Below are positions 1 to 5,746 of a stretch of DNA of 7,078 nucleotides, one piece after another; the stretch's first letter is position 1, and every line of letters begins with the position of its first letter. This stretch comes from Kiritimatiellia bacterium (GTDB lineage Bacteria; Verrucomicrobiota; Kiritimatiellia; RFP12; DVOR01): assembly GCA_017457555.1 (NCBI GenBank), contig JAFTHG010000153.1, positions 1-7,078 on the forward strand. The letters run 5' to 3'. Below the pieces are notes generated by a model that did not search any database, was not told the DNA's origin, and saw only the letters and a list, made by a program, of their open reading frames with translations. The translations under genes and the position numbers were made by a program.

Positions 1-30
1 AAGTGAATGCGTACAATTACACTTTTTTAC
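1..30. terminator. Possible weak terminator hairpin after the LysE-family gene
   Basis: The arms AAGTG (1-5) and CACTT (20-24) pair, with AAT/ATT pairing inside them past a one-base bulge. A run of six T follows on the plus strand. On the minus strand the arm overlaps the stop codon of the exporter gene. The window edge cuts off whatever follows on the minus strand, so it cannot be told whether a U-tract serves the exporter transcript. This is a short, imperfect stem and could be chance. Confidence 0.22.
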
Positions 31-658
31 TCCGGACCATCTTCAGGGTGTTGCGTAAATATTCCCACAAAATCCAACCAGCAATCGCAGCGACAGCGAT
101 CGCGGCTCCACACGAGAGATAGCGTGCGGCTTGCGGTGTCGCCTGCAAATAGGTTGAGAAAGAGCCTCCGAGAAGCGCAATCGTGCCCATTCCCACCAAA
201 ACACATCCAATGAAAATCACACCCAACAAGCAGAGATACGCCGAACGATGCGTGCACTTTTCCGGCAGAAAACGTGGTAAAAACGCCAAAAAGAAGAGAA
301 TCACCTTGGGATTGGAGAGATTGAGAATAACGCCTTTCAGGTAAAATCCAGCAAGCGATTGTTGTTCTGCAGTCTGTTGTGATAATCCCGACTGCCACAT
401 TCCCCACGCCACCCAAAGCAGATAAAAGGCACCCAAAAGCGAAATCAAGTCCGCAACACGGGGAAACTTCTCCAATAGAACCGCTGCGCCCAAAACAGCC
501 AGGGTGATGTGGACGAGAAGTCCGCTCGCCAACCCAGCCGTAACCGCCAAGCCAGCCGGTGCACCAAAGGCCGCAGACTGTGCCAAGACAAAGCAGTTGT
601 CCGGTCCCGGCGCAAAGACCATCAGAAAACACGAACCCAAATAAAGCCACAATCTCAT
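17..658 (-). CDS. LysE/RhtB-family amino-acid/metabolite exporter
   Basis: This 213-aa inner-membrane protein belongs to the LysE/RhtB translocator superfamily, which exports amino acids or related small molecules using the proton gradient. The N-terminus carries the family hallmark FAPGPDN (residues 15-21) within the first membrane segment. A second conserved stretch, NPKVILFFLAFLPRF (116-130), matches the usual N-P-K-x-x-x-F-F-L-A-F-L-P block. Hydrophobic segments fall at roughly 1-17, 40-62, 70-88, 108-131, 143-166 and 182-200, giving the usual six. The length matches full family members (about 200-215 aa). The ATG at 658 follows a purine-rich GAGAG about 10 nt upstream. It is separated from maf by 236 nt and probably has its own promoter. 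The substrate cannot be told from sequence; lysine, threonine, homoserine, leucine or other compounds are all possible. The family call is firm. Confidence 0.9.
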   Translation of the reverse strand: MRLWLYLGSCFLMVFAPGPDNCFVLAQSAAFGAPAGLAVTAGLASGLLVHITLAVLGAAVLLEKFPRVADLISLLGAFYLLWVAWGMWQSGLSQQTAEQQSLAGFYLKGVILNLSNPKVILFFLAFLPRFLPEKCTHRSAYLCLLGVIFIGCVLVGMGTIALLGGSFSTYLQATPQAARYLSCGAAIAVAAIAGWILWEYLRNTLKMVRSKKV

Positions 659-687
659 TTTATTTCATCTCTCTTCCATGCTTTGCC

Positions 688-717
688 TATCTACAGTTTA
701 AATGCCGTGTATGCCAA
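688..717 (-). promoter_or_regulatory. Candidate sigma-70 promoter for the exporter gene
   Basis: On the minus strand, TTGGCA (717-712) is a 5/6 match to the -35 consensus. It is followed after 18 nt by TAGATA (693-688), a poor -10 hexamer. It would give a leader of roughly 23 nt before the ATG at 658, which is sensible. No better pair was found in this spacer, but the -10 is weak, so this is a tentative call. Confidence 0.28.
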
Positions 718-734
718 GCAACCTCTTTTAACGT

Positions 735-857
735 TTACGCTTCACCTATTGTATCTGCAACGATTAAAGATTGTGTACAATGAGGGCACCTTTTCGTACG
801 TTCAATCTCTTTCTTCGCAGGCGTTTTCTTTGGAACAGGGGCGTCTTTTGCTGCATT
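735..857 (-). pseudogene. Possible gene remnant with a CPHC zinc-knuckle half
   Basis: Between maf and the exporter, one minus-strand frame is open from a TAG (860-858) to a TAA (737-735). It reads as protein-like sequence: a K/P/A-rich linker (with PKKTPAKK) followed by CPHCTQSLIVADTIGEA and then the stop. The second half resembles the first half of small zinc ribbons of the form CPHCGQ-x-hydrophobic-x-VPD-x-x-xG, but the second CxxC is absent. No start codon lies in this frame. An ATG at 856-854 opens the neighbouring frame, and one extra A in the AAAA run (849-846) would join it to this frame, giving a 40-aa product. There is no clear ribosome site. It may be a decayed fragment, a frameshifted small gene or chance. 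Confidence 0.25.
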
Positions 858-894
858 CTATTCTGTTTACTGCCACACAATGCGGGTAACAGCC

Positions 895-1470
895 TCATGC
901 ATCCTTGCCGGTCAAATTGGCTTTTACCCACATTGAAACGATACTTTGCGGCAATCCCATCACATTGGTATACGAGCCGACACGCTCTGCAATCAGCATA
1001 TCACCGCATGTATTGATGTCATAAGCCCCTGCCCGATCCAGTGGCTTAACACGATCCAGATAGTCTTGCACTGTACCAAGGCCATATTGCTTGAATACTA
1101 AACTGGTCGCCTCAATAAAGAGATCCGGATCCCGTCGTCCGGGTTTCAAGAAGGCGACTGCGGTATAAACAATCTGGCTTCGCCCTGCATAGTCTAACAA
1201 CCACGCTTGCGCCTCTTCGTAATCCTTTGGTTTCCCAAGCACCTTCCCATTAAAGGACACCACTGTATCCGCAGCGAGAATCACCGAACGCGGATGACGT
1301 TTAGCCACCGACAACGCCTTCATGCATGCATTCTGCCCTACAGTAGCGACTGGGTCCCCAGGGCGCACCGATTCAGGACACGTTGCCAGATGAACCTCAA
1401 ACGGAATCTTCAAATGGCGTAAGACCGCCTGACGGCGTGGCGAAGCAGAAGCAAGAATCAGTGAAGCCAT
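895..1470 (-). CDS. maf: Maf-family nucleoside triphosphate pyrophosphatase
   Basis: This 191-aa cytoplasmic enzyme hydrolyses nucleoside triphosphates (family members act on dTTP/UTP or modified nucleotides) to the monophosphate and pyrophosphate, and it has been linked to division arrest. The N-terminal signature ILASASPRR (residues 5-13) binds the triphosphate. AADTVV (66-71) supplies the catalytic aspartate D68. GKVLGKP (75-81), AGAY (147-150) and GSYTNVMGLP (165-174) are the remaining family blocks. AGAY-D-I resembles the dTTP/UTP (YhdE-like) subgroup more than the YceF subgroup, but this is not decisive. The usual GRxHxVxTG block reads GRSQIVYTA (96-104), so the His and Gly are replaced. 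The ATG at 1470 is chosen because the family begins M-x-x-x-I-L-A-S-x-S-P-R-R. A TTG at 1488 would add six residues. The gene lies 88 nt after ispA, beyond a terminator. Confidence 0.93.
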   Translation of the reverse strand: MASLILASASPRRQAVLRHLKIPFEVHLATCPESVRPGDPVATVGQNACMKALSVAKRHPRSVILAADTVVSFNGKVLGKPKDYEEAQAWLLDYAGRSQIVYTAVAFLKPGRRDPDLFIEATSLVFKQYGLGTVQDYLDRVKPLDRAGAYDINTCGDMLIAERVGSYTNVMGLPQSIVSMWVKANLTGKDA

Positions 1471-1508
1471 TATTCCCAATACTCCCAAACAATTCTCAAA
1501 CGGTTCTC

Positions 1509-1523
1509 ACGCAGATACTGCGT
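1509..1523. repeat. Small inverted repeat upstream of maf
   Basis: ACGCAG and CTGCGT are perfect 6-bp arms around a 3-nt ATA loop. On the minus strand it lies directly after the T-run of the ispA terminator and about 40 nt before the maf ATG. It could be an operator or a second small hairpin in a maf leader, and it is short enough to be chance. No convincing maf promoter was found around it. Confidence 0.3.
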
Positions 1524-1551
1524 AAAAGGAAGCCGCCCATCGGAGGCGGCT
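1524..1551 (-). terminator. Rho-independent terminator after the polyprenyl synthase gene
   Basis: On the minus strand a perfect 7-bp GC-rich stem, AGCCGCC (1551-1545) with GGCGGCT (1537-1531), closes a 7-nt loop. It begins 7 nt after the TAA of the polyprenyl synthase gene. A TCC and then TTTT (1527-1524) follow, so the U-run is short and displaced by three bases. Placement and stem strength support a terminator; the weak U-run lowers confidence. Confidence 0.65.
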
Positions 1552-1558
1552 GATTCAC

Positions 1559-2410
1559 TTAAAGGGTGCGTTCCAATAAGGATTCGGCAAAGCGTTTCAA
1601 CAGGGTCGTATCACCCGGCAAGGCGTCTGCTGCTGCAATGGCACGTGTTGTAAATGCCGAGGCCGACGCCTTCACCTGCTCTGGGTCATTGGCATGAACC
1701 GCAAGGGCATTGAATTCATTGCCTTCTTTTGCCTGATCGGCATCCAGCAAATCATCAATCAGCTGAAATGCCATTCCAACATTATAGCCATAAGCATACG
1801 CAGCGGCGACTTGTTCAGGCGCAGCATCGGCCGCTATTGCGCCCAATTGACACGCCGCAGCGATAAGCGCACAGGTCTTCCCGCCATAAATCCGCATCAT
1901 CAAATCAACATCCCATTCGGCGGAAGGGATATGCGTAGCATCAATATCTGCGACCTGACCGTGAATCACCTCCGTTGCCGCCCGTGTCAAAACCGGCAAC
2001 AACGCACCGGCACGTTCACAGTAGGCAATCTGAGCAAAGGCTCTGGCCTGAAGATAATCGCCTGCCAAGACGGCCGTCGCCTCACCATACTTTGCCCACA
2101 CGGTGGGTTGCCCACGCCGCAAGGTATCATTATCCATTGAGGGCAAGTCGTCATGTACCAAGGTGTAACTGTGCAGCAATTCAATCGCAACAGCCGCATT
2201 CACCGCATCTTCCGGACAGGGATTGCCGCATGCTTCTGCAACAAGGAGCGTCAATACCGGACGTACACGCTTACCACCTCCCATGACGGCGTGGTCTGAG
2301 GCGGCAAAAAAGGTCTGCAAATACGCCTCATCTGTCGCAAACAGCGTGCGCAACCGCTGATTGATCTGCTCTGCTTTCGCAGCGAGACGTGCGCTGATTT
2401 CCGTTGTCAT
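1559..2410 (-). CDS. ispA: Polyprenyl (farnesyl/geranylgeranyl) diphosphate synthase
   Basis: This 283-aa cytoplasmic trans-prenyltransferase condenses isopentenyl diphosphate onto allylic diphosphates, giving the C15 or C20 precursor of undecaprenyl lipid, quinones and other terpenoids. The first aspartate-rich motif is DDLPSMD (residues 87-93), with a tyrosine (Y82) five positions before it, as in short-chain bacterial synthases. The second is DDLLDAD (219-225), preceded by FQLI. GGGKRVRP (44-51), LRRG (97-100) and GGKT (176-179) are the other substrate-binding blocks. After the second aspartate motif, the usual G-K-x-x-G-x-D...G-K-x-T-Y-P segment is not recognisable; the sequence runs KEGNEFNALAV instead. 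The ATG at 2410 is chosen over an in-frame GTG at 2446 because AGGAG lies 5 nt upstream and the family starts here. A leuB terminator hairpin ends just 18 nt upstream. Product chain length (FPP or GGPP) is not settled. Confidence 0.88.
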   Translation of the reverse strand: MTTEISARLAAKAEQINQRLRTLFATDEAYLQTFFAASDHAVMGGGKRVRPVLTLLVAEACGNPCPEDAVNAAVAIELLHSYTLVHDDLPSMDNDTLRRGQPTVWAKYGEATAVLAGDYLQARAFAQIAYCERAGALLPVLTRAATEVIHGQVADIDATHIPSAEWDVDLMMRIYGGKTCALIAAACQLGAIAADAAPEQVAAAYAYGYNVGMAFQLIDDLLDADQAKEGNEFNALAVHANDPEQVKASASAFTTRAIAAADALPGDTTLLKRFAESLLERTL

Positions 2411-2415
2411 GCCTT

Positions 2416-2420
2416 CTCCT
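2416..2420 (-). promoter_or_regulatory. Strong ribosome-binding site of the polyprenyl synthase gene
   Basis: AGGAG on the minus strand sits 5 nt before the ATG at 2410. It decides the start against the upstream in-frame GTG at 2446, which would lie inside the terminator hairpin. The site lies only 8 nt beyond the last stem base of that hairpin. Confidence 0.75.
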
Positions 2421-2424
2421 GTCA

Positions 2425-2467
2425 GATTAAAATCGCCCTCTGCCACAATTGACAGAGGGCCGATTTT
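2425..2467 (-). terminator. Rho-independent terminator after leuB (also near-symmetric)
   Basis: On the minus strand AAAATCGGCCCTCTG (2467-2453) pairs with CAGAGGGCGATTTT (2442-2429), a 14-bp stem with one bulged base around a 10-nt loop. The 3' arm ends in TTTTAA. It starts 7 nt after the leuB stop. The A-run before and T-run after make it potentially active in both directions. It stands 18 nt before the ATG of the polyprenyl synthase gene, leaving almost no room for a separate promoter. Confidence 0.85.
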
Positions 2468-2474
2468 GCTGCGC

Positions 2475-3554
2475 TTATTCTGCCACAGCAGCGGCGATCA
2501 TATCGCCGACCTGTTCTGTGGTGAAGCCCATTTCGTTGGCGAGCTGGCTCTTCATCTTGGGCGTCACGGAGGCAATCGCACGCGTAATTGCATTCGCCGC
2601 ATCTGCTTCGCCCAGATGTTCCAACATCATTGCACCGGCACCAATGGCGGCAATGGGGTTAATCGCATGCTTACCCGTCCACATCGGGGCCGTGCCACCA
2701 ATCGGTTCAAACATTGAAACGCCATTCGGATTGATGTTACCGCCGGAGCTGACGCCCAGGCCGCCCTGCGTAATGGCGGCGAGGTCTGTAATGATGTCAC
2801 CAAACATATTCTCCGTGACAATCACGTCAAACATTTCCGGACAGGACACCATGTAAAGCGTCGTGGCGTCCACGTGAAAATACTGACGCTCCACATCGGG
2901 GAATTCTTCACCCACTTCTGCAAAGACACGATTCCAAAGTTGGTACATGTAGGTGAGCACATTGGACTTACCAACTAAAGCAAGCGTATTCTTCTCACCC
3001 ACGCCACGAGCCTTCTTACCATACTTGCGGGCATACTCAAAGGCGAAGCGGATGCACCGCTCCACCTGTTCATAGGTGTAAGTCATCACCTGAGTCGCCA
3101 CGGCATCCTTGGAATCTGCACGAGAAATACCGCCCATGCCCGTGTAAAGACCACCGGAGTTTTCACGCACCACGCAGTAATCAATGTCTGCCGGTCCCTT
3201 ATTCTTAAGGGGCGTTTCCACGCCGGGATAGAGGCGAATCGGACGCAAATTGATGTACTGATCCAATTCAAAACGCATCTTCAGCAGAATACCCTTTTCC
3301 AAGATACCCGGCGTCACGCGCGGATCACCAATCGCCCCCAAGAACATAGCGTCAAATGCACGAAATTCATTGAGTACGGAATCCGGCAGAATTTCACCGG
3401 TCGCCAAATAACGTCCTGCTCCCACATCATACGTGGTGGTATCTAATTTGAATCCGAAGCGACGTTCTGCAGCATTCAGCACTTTCAAACCTTCTGCAAC
3501 CACTTCAGGGCCCGTGCCGTCACCCGGCACAACGGCAATCTTATACGACTTCAT
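2475..3554 (-). CDS. leuB: 3-isopropylmalate dehydrogenase
   Basis: This 359-aa NAD-dependent decarboxylating dehydrogenase oxidises 3-isopropylmalate to 2-oxoisocaproate, the third step of leucine synthesis, in the cytoplasm. PGDGTGPEV (residues 10-18) is the N-terminal family block. The substrate helix is LEKGILLKMRFELDQYINLRP (85-105), with R94 and R104. VVRENSGGLYTG (128-139) supplies R130 and the catalytic Y137. GKSNVL (195-200) supplies K196, and D229, D253 and D257 fit the metal-binding aspartates. The pattern GxLExGxLLxxRFELD is that of the actinobacterial (Mycobacterium) LeuB type, not the E. coli or Thermus type. Relatives with this helix include tartrate/D-malate dehydrogenases, so substrate is probable, not proven. 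The ATG at 3554 lies inside the last codons of the upstream gene (14-nt overlap), with AAGGA about 10 nt before it, suggesting coupled translation. No leuA, leuC or leuD is present nearby. A strong terminator follows. Confidence 0.85.
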   Translation of the reverse strand: MKSYKIAVVPGDGTGPEVVAEGLKVLNAAERRFGFKLDTTTYDVGAGRYLATGEILPDSVLNEFRAFDAMFLGAIGDPRVTPGILEKGILLKMRFELDQYINLRPIRLYPGVETPLKNKGPADIDYCVVRENSGGLYTGMGGISRADSKDAVATQVMTYTYEQVERCIRFAFEYARKYGKKARGVGEKNTLALVGKSNVLTYMYQLWNRVFAEVGEEFPDVERQYFHVDATTLYMVSCPEMFDVIVTENMFGDIITDLAAITQGGLGVSSGGNINPNGVSMFEPIGGTAPMWTGKHAINPIAAIGAGAMMLEHLGEADAANAITRAIASVTPKMKSQLANEMGFTTEQVGDMIAAAVAE

Positions 3555-4998
3555 TGTGTTTGTTTCCTTCTTCATGTAACACTGTCCGCAGCCGGCGTAC
3601 ATCCAGCGCACCCTCTTCTGCAGCAAGCGCAGTGCATTGCACCAGCAATGCCTCCGTTTCTGCCTGAGTACAACGTGGTATCCGGCTGACAAAAATACGA
3701 TTATGCTCTGTTTTTGCGGTTGTTTCCGCATCCAAATCCAACGATTCTTCCAACTTTTCACCGGGGCGAATGCCCGTATACACGATGGCGATATCCCGAC
3801 CGGGCGTCAGTCCTGAGCGCCGAATCATCGTTTCCACCACCTGCGTCATCAGAACAGGACGACCCATATCCAACACAAAGAGTTCGCCTCCCTGCGCCAA
3901 CGTTGCCGCCTGCAATACCAATCCGGAAGCCTCCGGAATCGTCATAAAGTAACGTTTCATCCGCGGGTCGGTAATCGTCACCGGGCCACCCTGTTGAATC
4001 TGACGGCGAAACTTCGGCACCGCAGACCCGGAAGAGTCCAAGACATTCCCGAAACGAACCGCACAAAAGCGCGTGATAAACCGTCCATCCAGATCTTGTA
4101 CGAAGATCTCGGCCAAGCGTTTGGTAATGCCTAAAACAGACACGGGGCGCACCGCCTTATCGGTTGAAACCAGAACGAAGGTCCCCACGCCACAGGTTGC
4201 CGCAGTCTCGGCTAACGTGCGTGTCGCCAATGCATTATTTTTGAGTGCGGCACAGGGATTCTCTTCCAACATCGGAACATGCTTATATGCCGCAGCATGG
4301 AGGAGAAAATCAGGTTTTTCGCGTAAAAGGATGCTCCGGATCCAGTCCCGATCGCCACAATCCCCCACCAAAGGCACAATTATTCCATCGGGCAAAGAGT
4401 CCGGCAACGACTCACACAACACATAAAGTGCCGCTTCACTGATATCCAGCAAGAGCAAGCGTTTCGGTTCGGCAGCCAGCACTTGACGCACCAGTTCACT
4501 ACCGATTGACCCCCCGGCTCCCGTAATCAGCACCGTCTTTCCCTTAAAGGCGGCACAGACGCGCGGCGTATTGACTTCGCTCTCATCGCGTCCCAGCAGA
4601 TCCGCCACCTCAATCGGGCGCAATTGCAATCGGCTCACATACCGCAAAGCCAGCAATCCCAGCAGCGCAAGCGCCCCGGCCATCAATGTGACGCTGATTG
4701 GTGGGCGCAGCCAAACGGCTTCCGGCGAATCCCATATCCACCGCATCAGCAGTTGGATCAACACCATCATCCCAATCGCACAGGCAAACCGCGGCAAGGT
4801 CTTCAATGTCACCAGCCCTGAATGCAAGCGCAAACACCCGAAGACTGCCAGCACACTCCACCCGATGACAAACATCATCGGCAGCCCATTCAGCACTGGT
4901 CCCCAGCCGAAACTCGGCGTCTGGAAATCAAAACGCAAGAGGAAGGCCACCACATAGGCAGCCCCCAGCACCAGACTATCCGCAAGAAAACGCTTCAT
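3541..4998 (-). CDS. Membrane-anchored nucleotide-sugar dehydratase/epimerase (CapD/WbpM/PglF family)
   Basis: This 485-aa protein is an extended short-chain dehydrogenase on a membrane anchor. The family acts on UDP-GlcNAc (4,6-dehydration or epimerisation) to make sugars for capsule, O-antigen or protein glycans. Four hydrophobic segments lie at about 6-22, 37-56, 72-88 and 100-119. LRPIEVADLLGRDE (126-139) is the linker motif that normally precedes the catalytic domain. The NAD-binding loop is TGAGGSIG (159-166). HAAAYKHVPMLEENP (234-248), STDKAVRP (278-285), AVRFGNVLDSSGS (313-325) and GIRPGEKLEESL (409-420) are all family blocks. At the catalytic Y/MxxxK position the sequence is L289-G-I-T-K293. 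Relatives of about 600-650 aa carry a second nucleotide-binding-like domain between membrane part and linker; it is missing here. The ATG at 4998 has no clear ribosome site; an in-frame GTG at 5022 abuts a hairpin. The exact sugar product is unknown. Confidence 0.87.
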   Translation of the reverse strand: MKRFLADSLVLGAAYVVAFLLRFDFQTPSFGWGPVLNGLPMMFVIGWSVLAVFGCLRLHSGLVTLKTLPRFACAIGMMVLIQLLMRWIWDSPEAVWLRPPISVTLMAGALALLGLLALRYVSRLQLRPIEVADLLGRDESEVNTPRVCAAFKGKTVLITGAGGSIGSELVRQVLAAEPKRLLLLDISEAALYVLCESLPDSLPDGIIVPLVGDCGDRDWIRSILLREKPDFLLHAAAYKHVPMLEENPCAALKNNALATRTLAETAATCGVGTFVLVSTDKAVRPVSVLGITKRLAEIFVQDLDGRFITRFCAVRFGNVLDSSGSAVPKFRRQIQQGGPVTITDPRMKRYFMTIPEASGLVLQAATLAQGGELFVLDMGRPVLMTQVVETMIRRSGLTPGRDIAIVYTGIRPGEKLEESLDLDAETTAKTEHNRIFVSRIPRCTQAETEALLVQCTALAAEEGALDVRRLRTVLHEEGNKHNEVV

Positions 4999-5020
4999 GA
5001 AATGGGAACAGACCACACAC

Positions 5021-5053
5021 ACTCCGTGACGGTTGTTACCGCCGCCACGGAGT
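5021..5053 (-). terminator. Long hairpin after pgsA, lacking a U-tract
   Basis: ACTCCGTG (5021-5028) and CACGGAGT (5046-5053) are perfect 8-bp arms. After one mismatch, three more G-C pairs continue inward around the loop. On the minus strand it begins 9 nt after the pgsA stop and is followed by GTGTGTGGTCTGTT, not a T-run. It may therefore be an inefficient terminator, an mRNA 3'-end stabiliser, or a structure damping translation of the next gene, whose possible GTG start (5022-5020) overlaps the 3' arm. Confidence 0.55.
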
Positions 5054-5062
5054 CTGCCGTCA

Positions 5063-5734
5063 TTACTTATCCGAAATACTGCGCTTGATGTAGGGCATAT
5101 AGTCGCGTGTGTAGACGTAGAGCGACCAGAAGTTCAGGAAGATTGCCACAGCTTCACCTACATAAACCACCCAGCGGAACCATGTCATTGTGTCGGGCGT
5201 GTAGCTGTAAAGCATGATGTAGAGATAAATCACACCGCATAATGGGAAGGTCATCGCCGTGCGGAACTTGCCCAAGAAGGACGCTGCGCAGTTCGCTCCG
5301 TAGAGCGATCCCACCGAACGCAAGAAGGTTACCCACTGATCACGCAACAAGTAGAGAATCGTCAACACCACCATAAAGAGCGCATGCCAGCGTTCTTCCG
5401 GCTTGCCAATCGGGAGCAACCACAACAATGTCGGGAAGACGATGAGGTAAAAAACCTTATCCATCAAGGGATCACACATCGCGCCAAACTTCGTGACCAC
5501 CTTCCACTTGCGTGCCAAAGCACCATCAAAAAGGTCCGTTAAGGCCGAGAGCGTCAGGCACACCAGCGCAATCCATGCCCATGCGTCCGACGGCAATTCG
5601 CCGACCTTCCGCACGTGCACACACTGAACGCCCCAGCCATGCACCAGAGCCAAAACCAAAAAGGCCAGAATAAACGGCACGCGGATAAAGGTAATCGCGT
5701 TTACCACCAACAAATGCAACTGACGTAAGCTCAT
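5063..5734 (-). CDS. pgsA: CDP-alcohol phosphatidyltransferase, PgsA-type
   Basis: This 223-aa integral membrane enzyme most likely transfers phosphatidyl from CDP-diacylglycerol to glycerol-3-phosphate, giving phosphatidylglycerol phosphate for anionic phospholipids. The family catalytic motif is complete: D67-x2-D70-G71-x2-A74-R75-x8-G84-x3-D88-x3-D92, read as DLFDGALARKWKVVTKFG and on to MCDPLMD. NAITFIR (12-18) is the usual N-terminal block. RDQWVTFLRSVGS (131-143) and FLGKFRT (153-159) match the segment conserved in PgsA, which favours it over phosphatidylserine or phosphatidylinositol synthases. About five or six hydrophobic stretches are visible. It is some 30 residues longer than typical PgsA, with an extra loop (about 33-50) after the first membrane helix. 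The start at 5734 has GAGGAG 6 nt upstream and lies 12 nt after the rlmB stop, so the two are cotranscribed and probably coupled. The exact acceptor alcohol is inferred. Confidence 0.82.
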   Translation of the reverse strand: MSLRQLHLLVVNAITFIRVPFILAFLVLALVHGWGVQCVHVRKVGELPSDAWAWIALVCLTLSALTDLFDGALARKWKVVTKFGAMCDPLMDKVFYLIVFPTLLWLLPIGKPEERWHALFMVVLTILYLLRDQWVTFLRSVGSLYGANCAASFLGKFRTAMTFPLCGVIYLYIMLYSYTPDTMTWFRWVVYVGEAVAIFLNFWSLYVYTRDYMPYIKRSISDK

Positions 5735-5740
5735 GATTCG

Positions 5741-5746
5741 CTCCTC
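5741..5746 (-). promoter_or_regulatory. Ribosome-binding site of pgsA abutting the rlmB stop codon
   Basis: GAGGAG on the minus strand follows immediately after the TAA of rlmB (5749-5747) and lies 6 nt before the pgsA ATG. Ribosomes ending on rlmB would stop on this site, a usual arrangement for coupled translation. Confidence 0.75.

Noticed and set aside
749..781. TACAAT hexamers on both strands around 750 and 780 as promoters
   Set aside because: On either strand the only TTG-containing -35 candidates are 14 or 21 nt away, outside the working spacer range, and no TG extension is present.
509..889. 126-codon plus-strand frame running from the exporter gene into the spacer
   Set aside because: Half of it is antisense to the exporter. 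The rest has no recognisable features and no promoter or ribosome site.
805..897. In-frame cysteine-rich extension beyond the maf TGA (six Cys in about 30 codons), considered as stop-codon read-through
   Set aside because: The Maf fold is complete before the stop, the extension has no conserved knuckle spacing, and no selenocysteine-type stem is evident after the TGA. Chance is the simpler explanation.
1694..2140. 148-codon plus-strand open frame opposite the polyprenyl synthase gene
   Set aside because: It is antisense to conserved catalytic motifs, and its translation is rich in R, H, C and I without any domain signature. It is a shadow frame.
2449..2856. 135-codon plus-strand open frame opposite leuB
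   Set aside because: It lies wholly inside a clear leuB on the other strand, has no family motif and no ribosome site. It is open because of the codon pattern of leuB.
3555..3761. 69-residue N-terminal extension of leuB
   Set aside because: It is just the overlap frame through the end of the glycan gene. The family begins at M-K-x-Y-K-I-A-V-x-P-G-D-G.
4571..5088. Plus-strand open frames opposite the glycan gene
   Set aside because: The membrane-segment and NAD-binding motifs are on the minus strand. The plus-strand products are low-complexity S/T/P/Q sequences with no motif.
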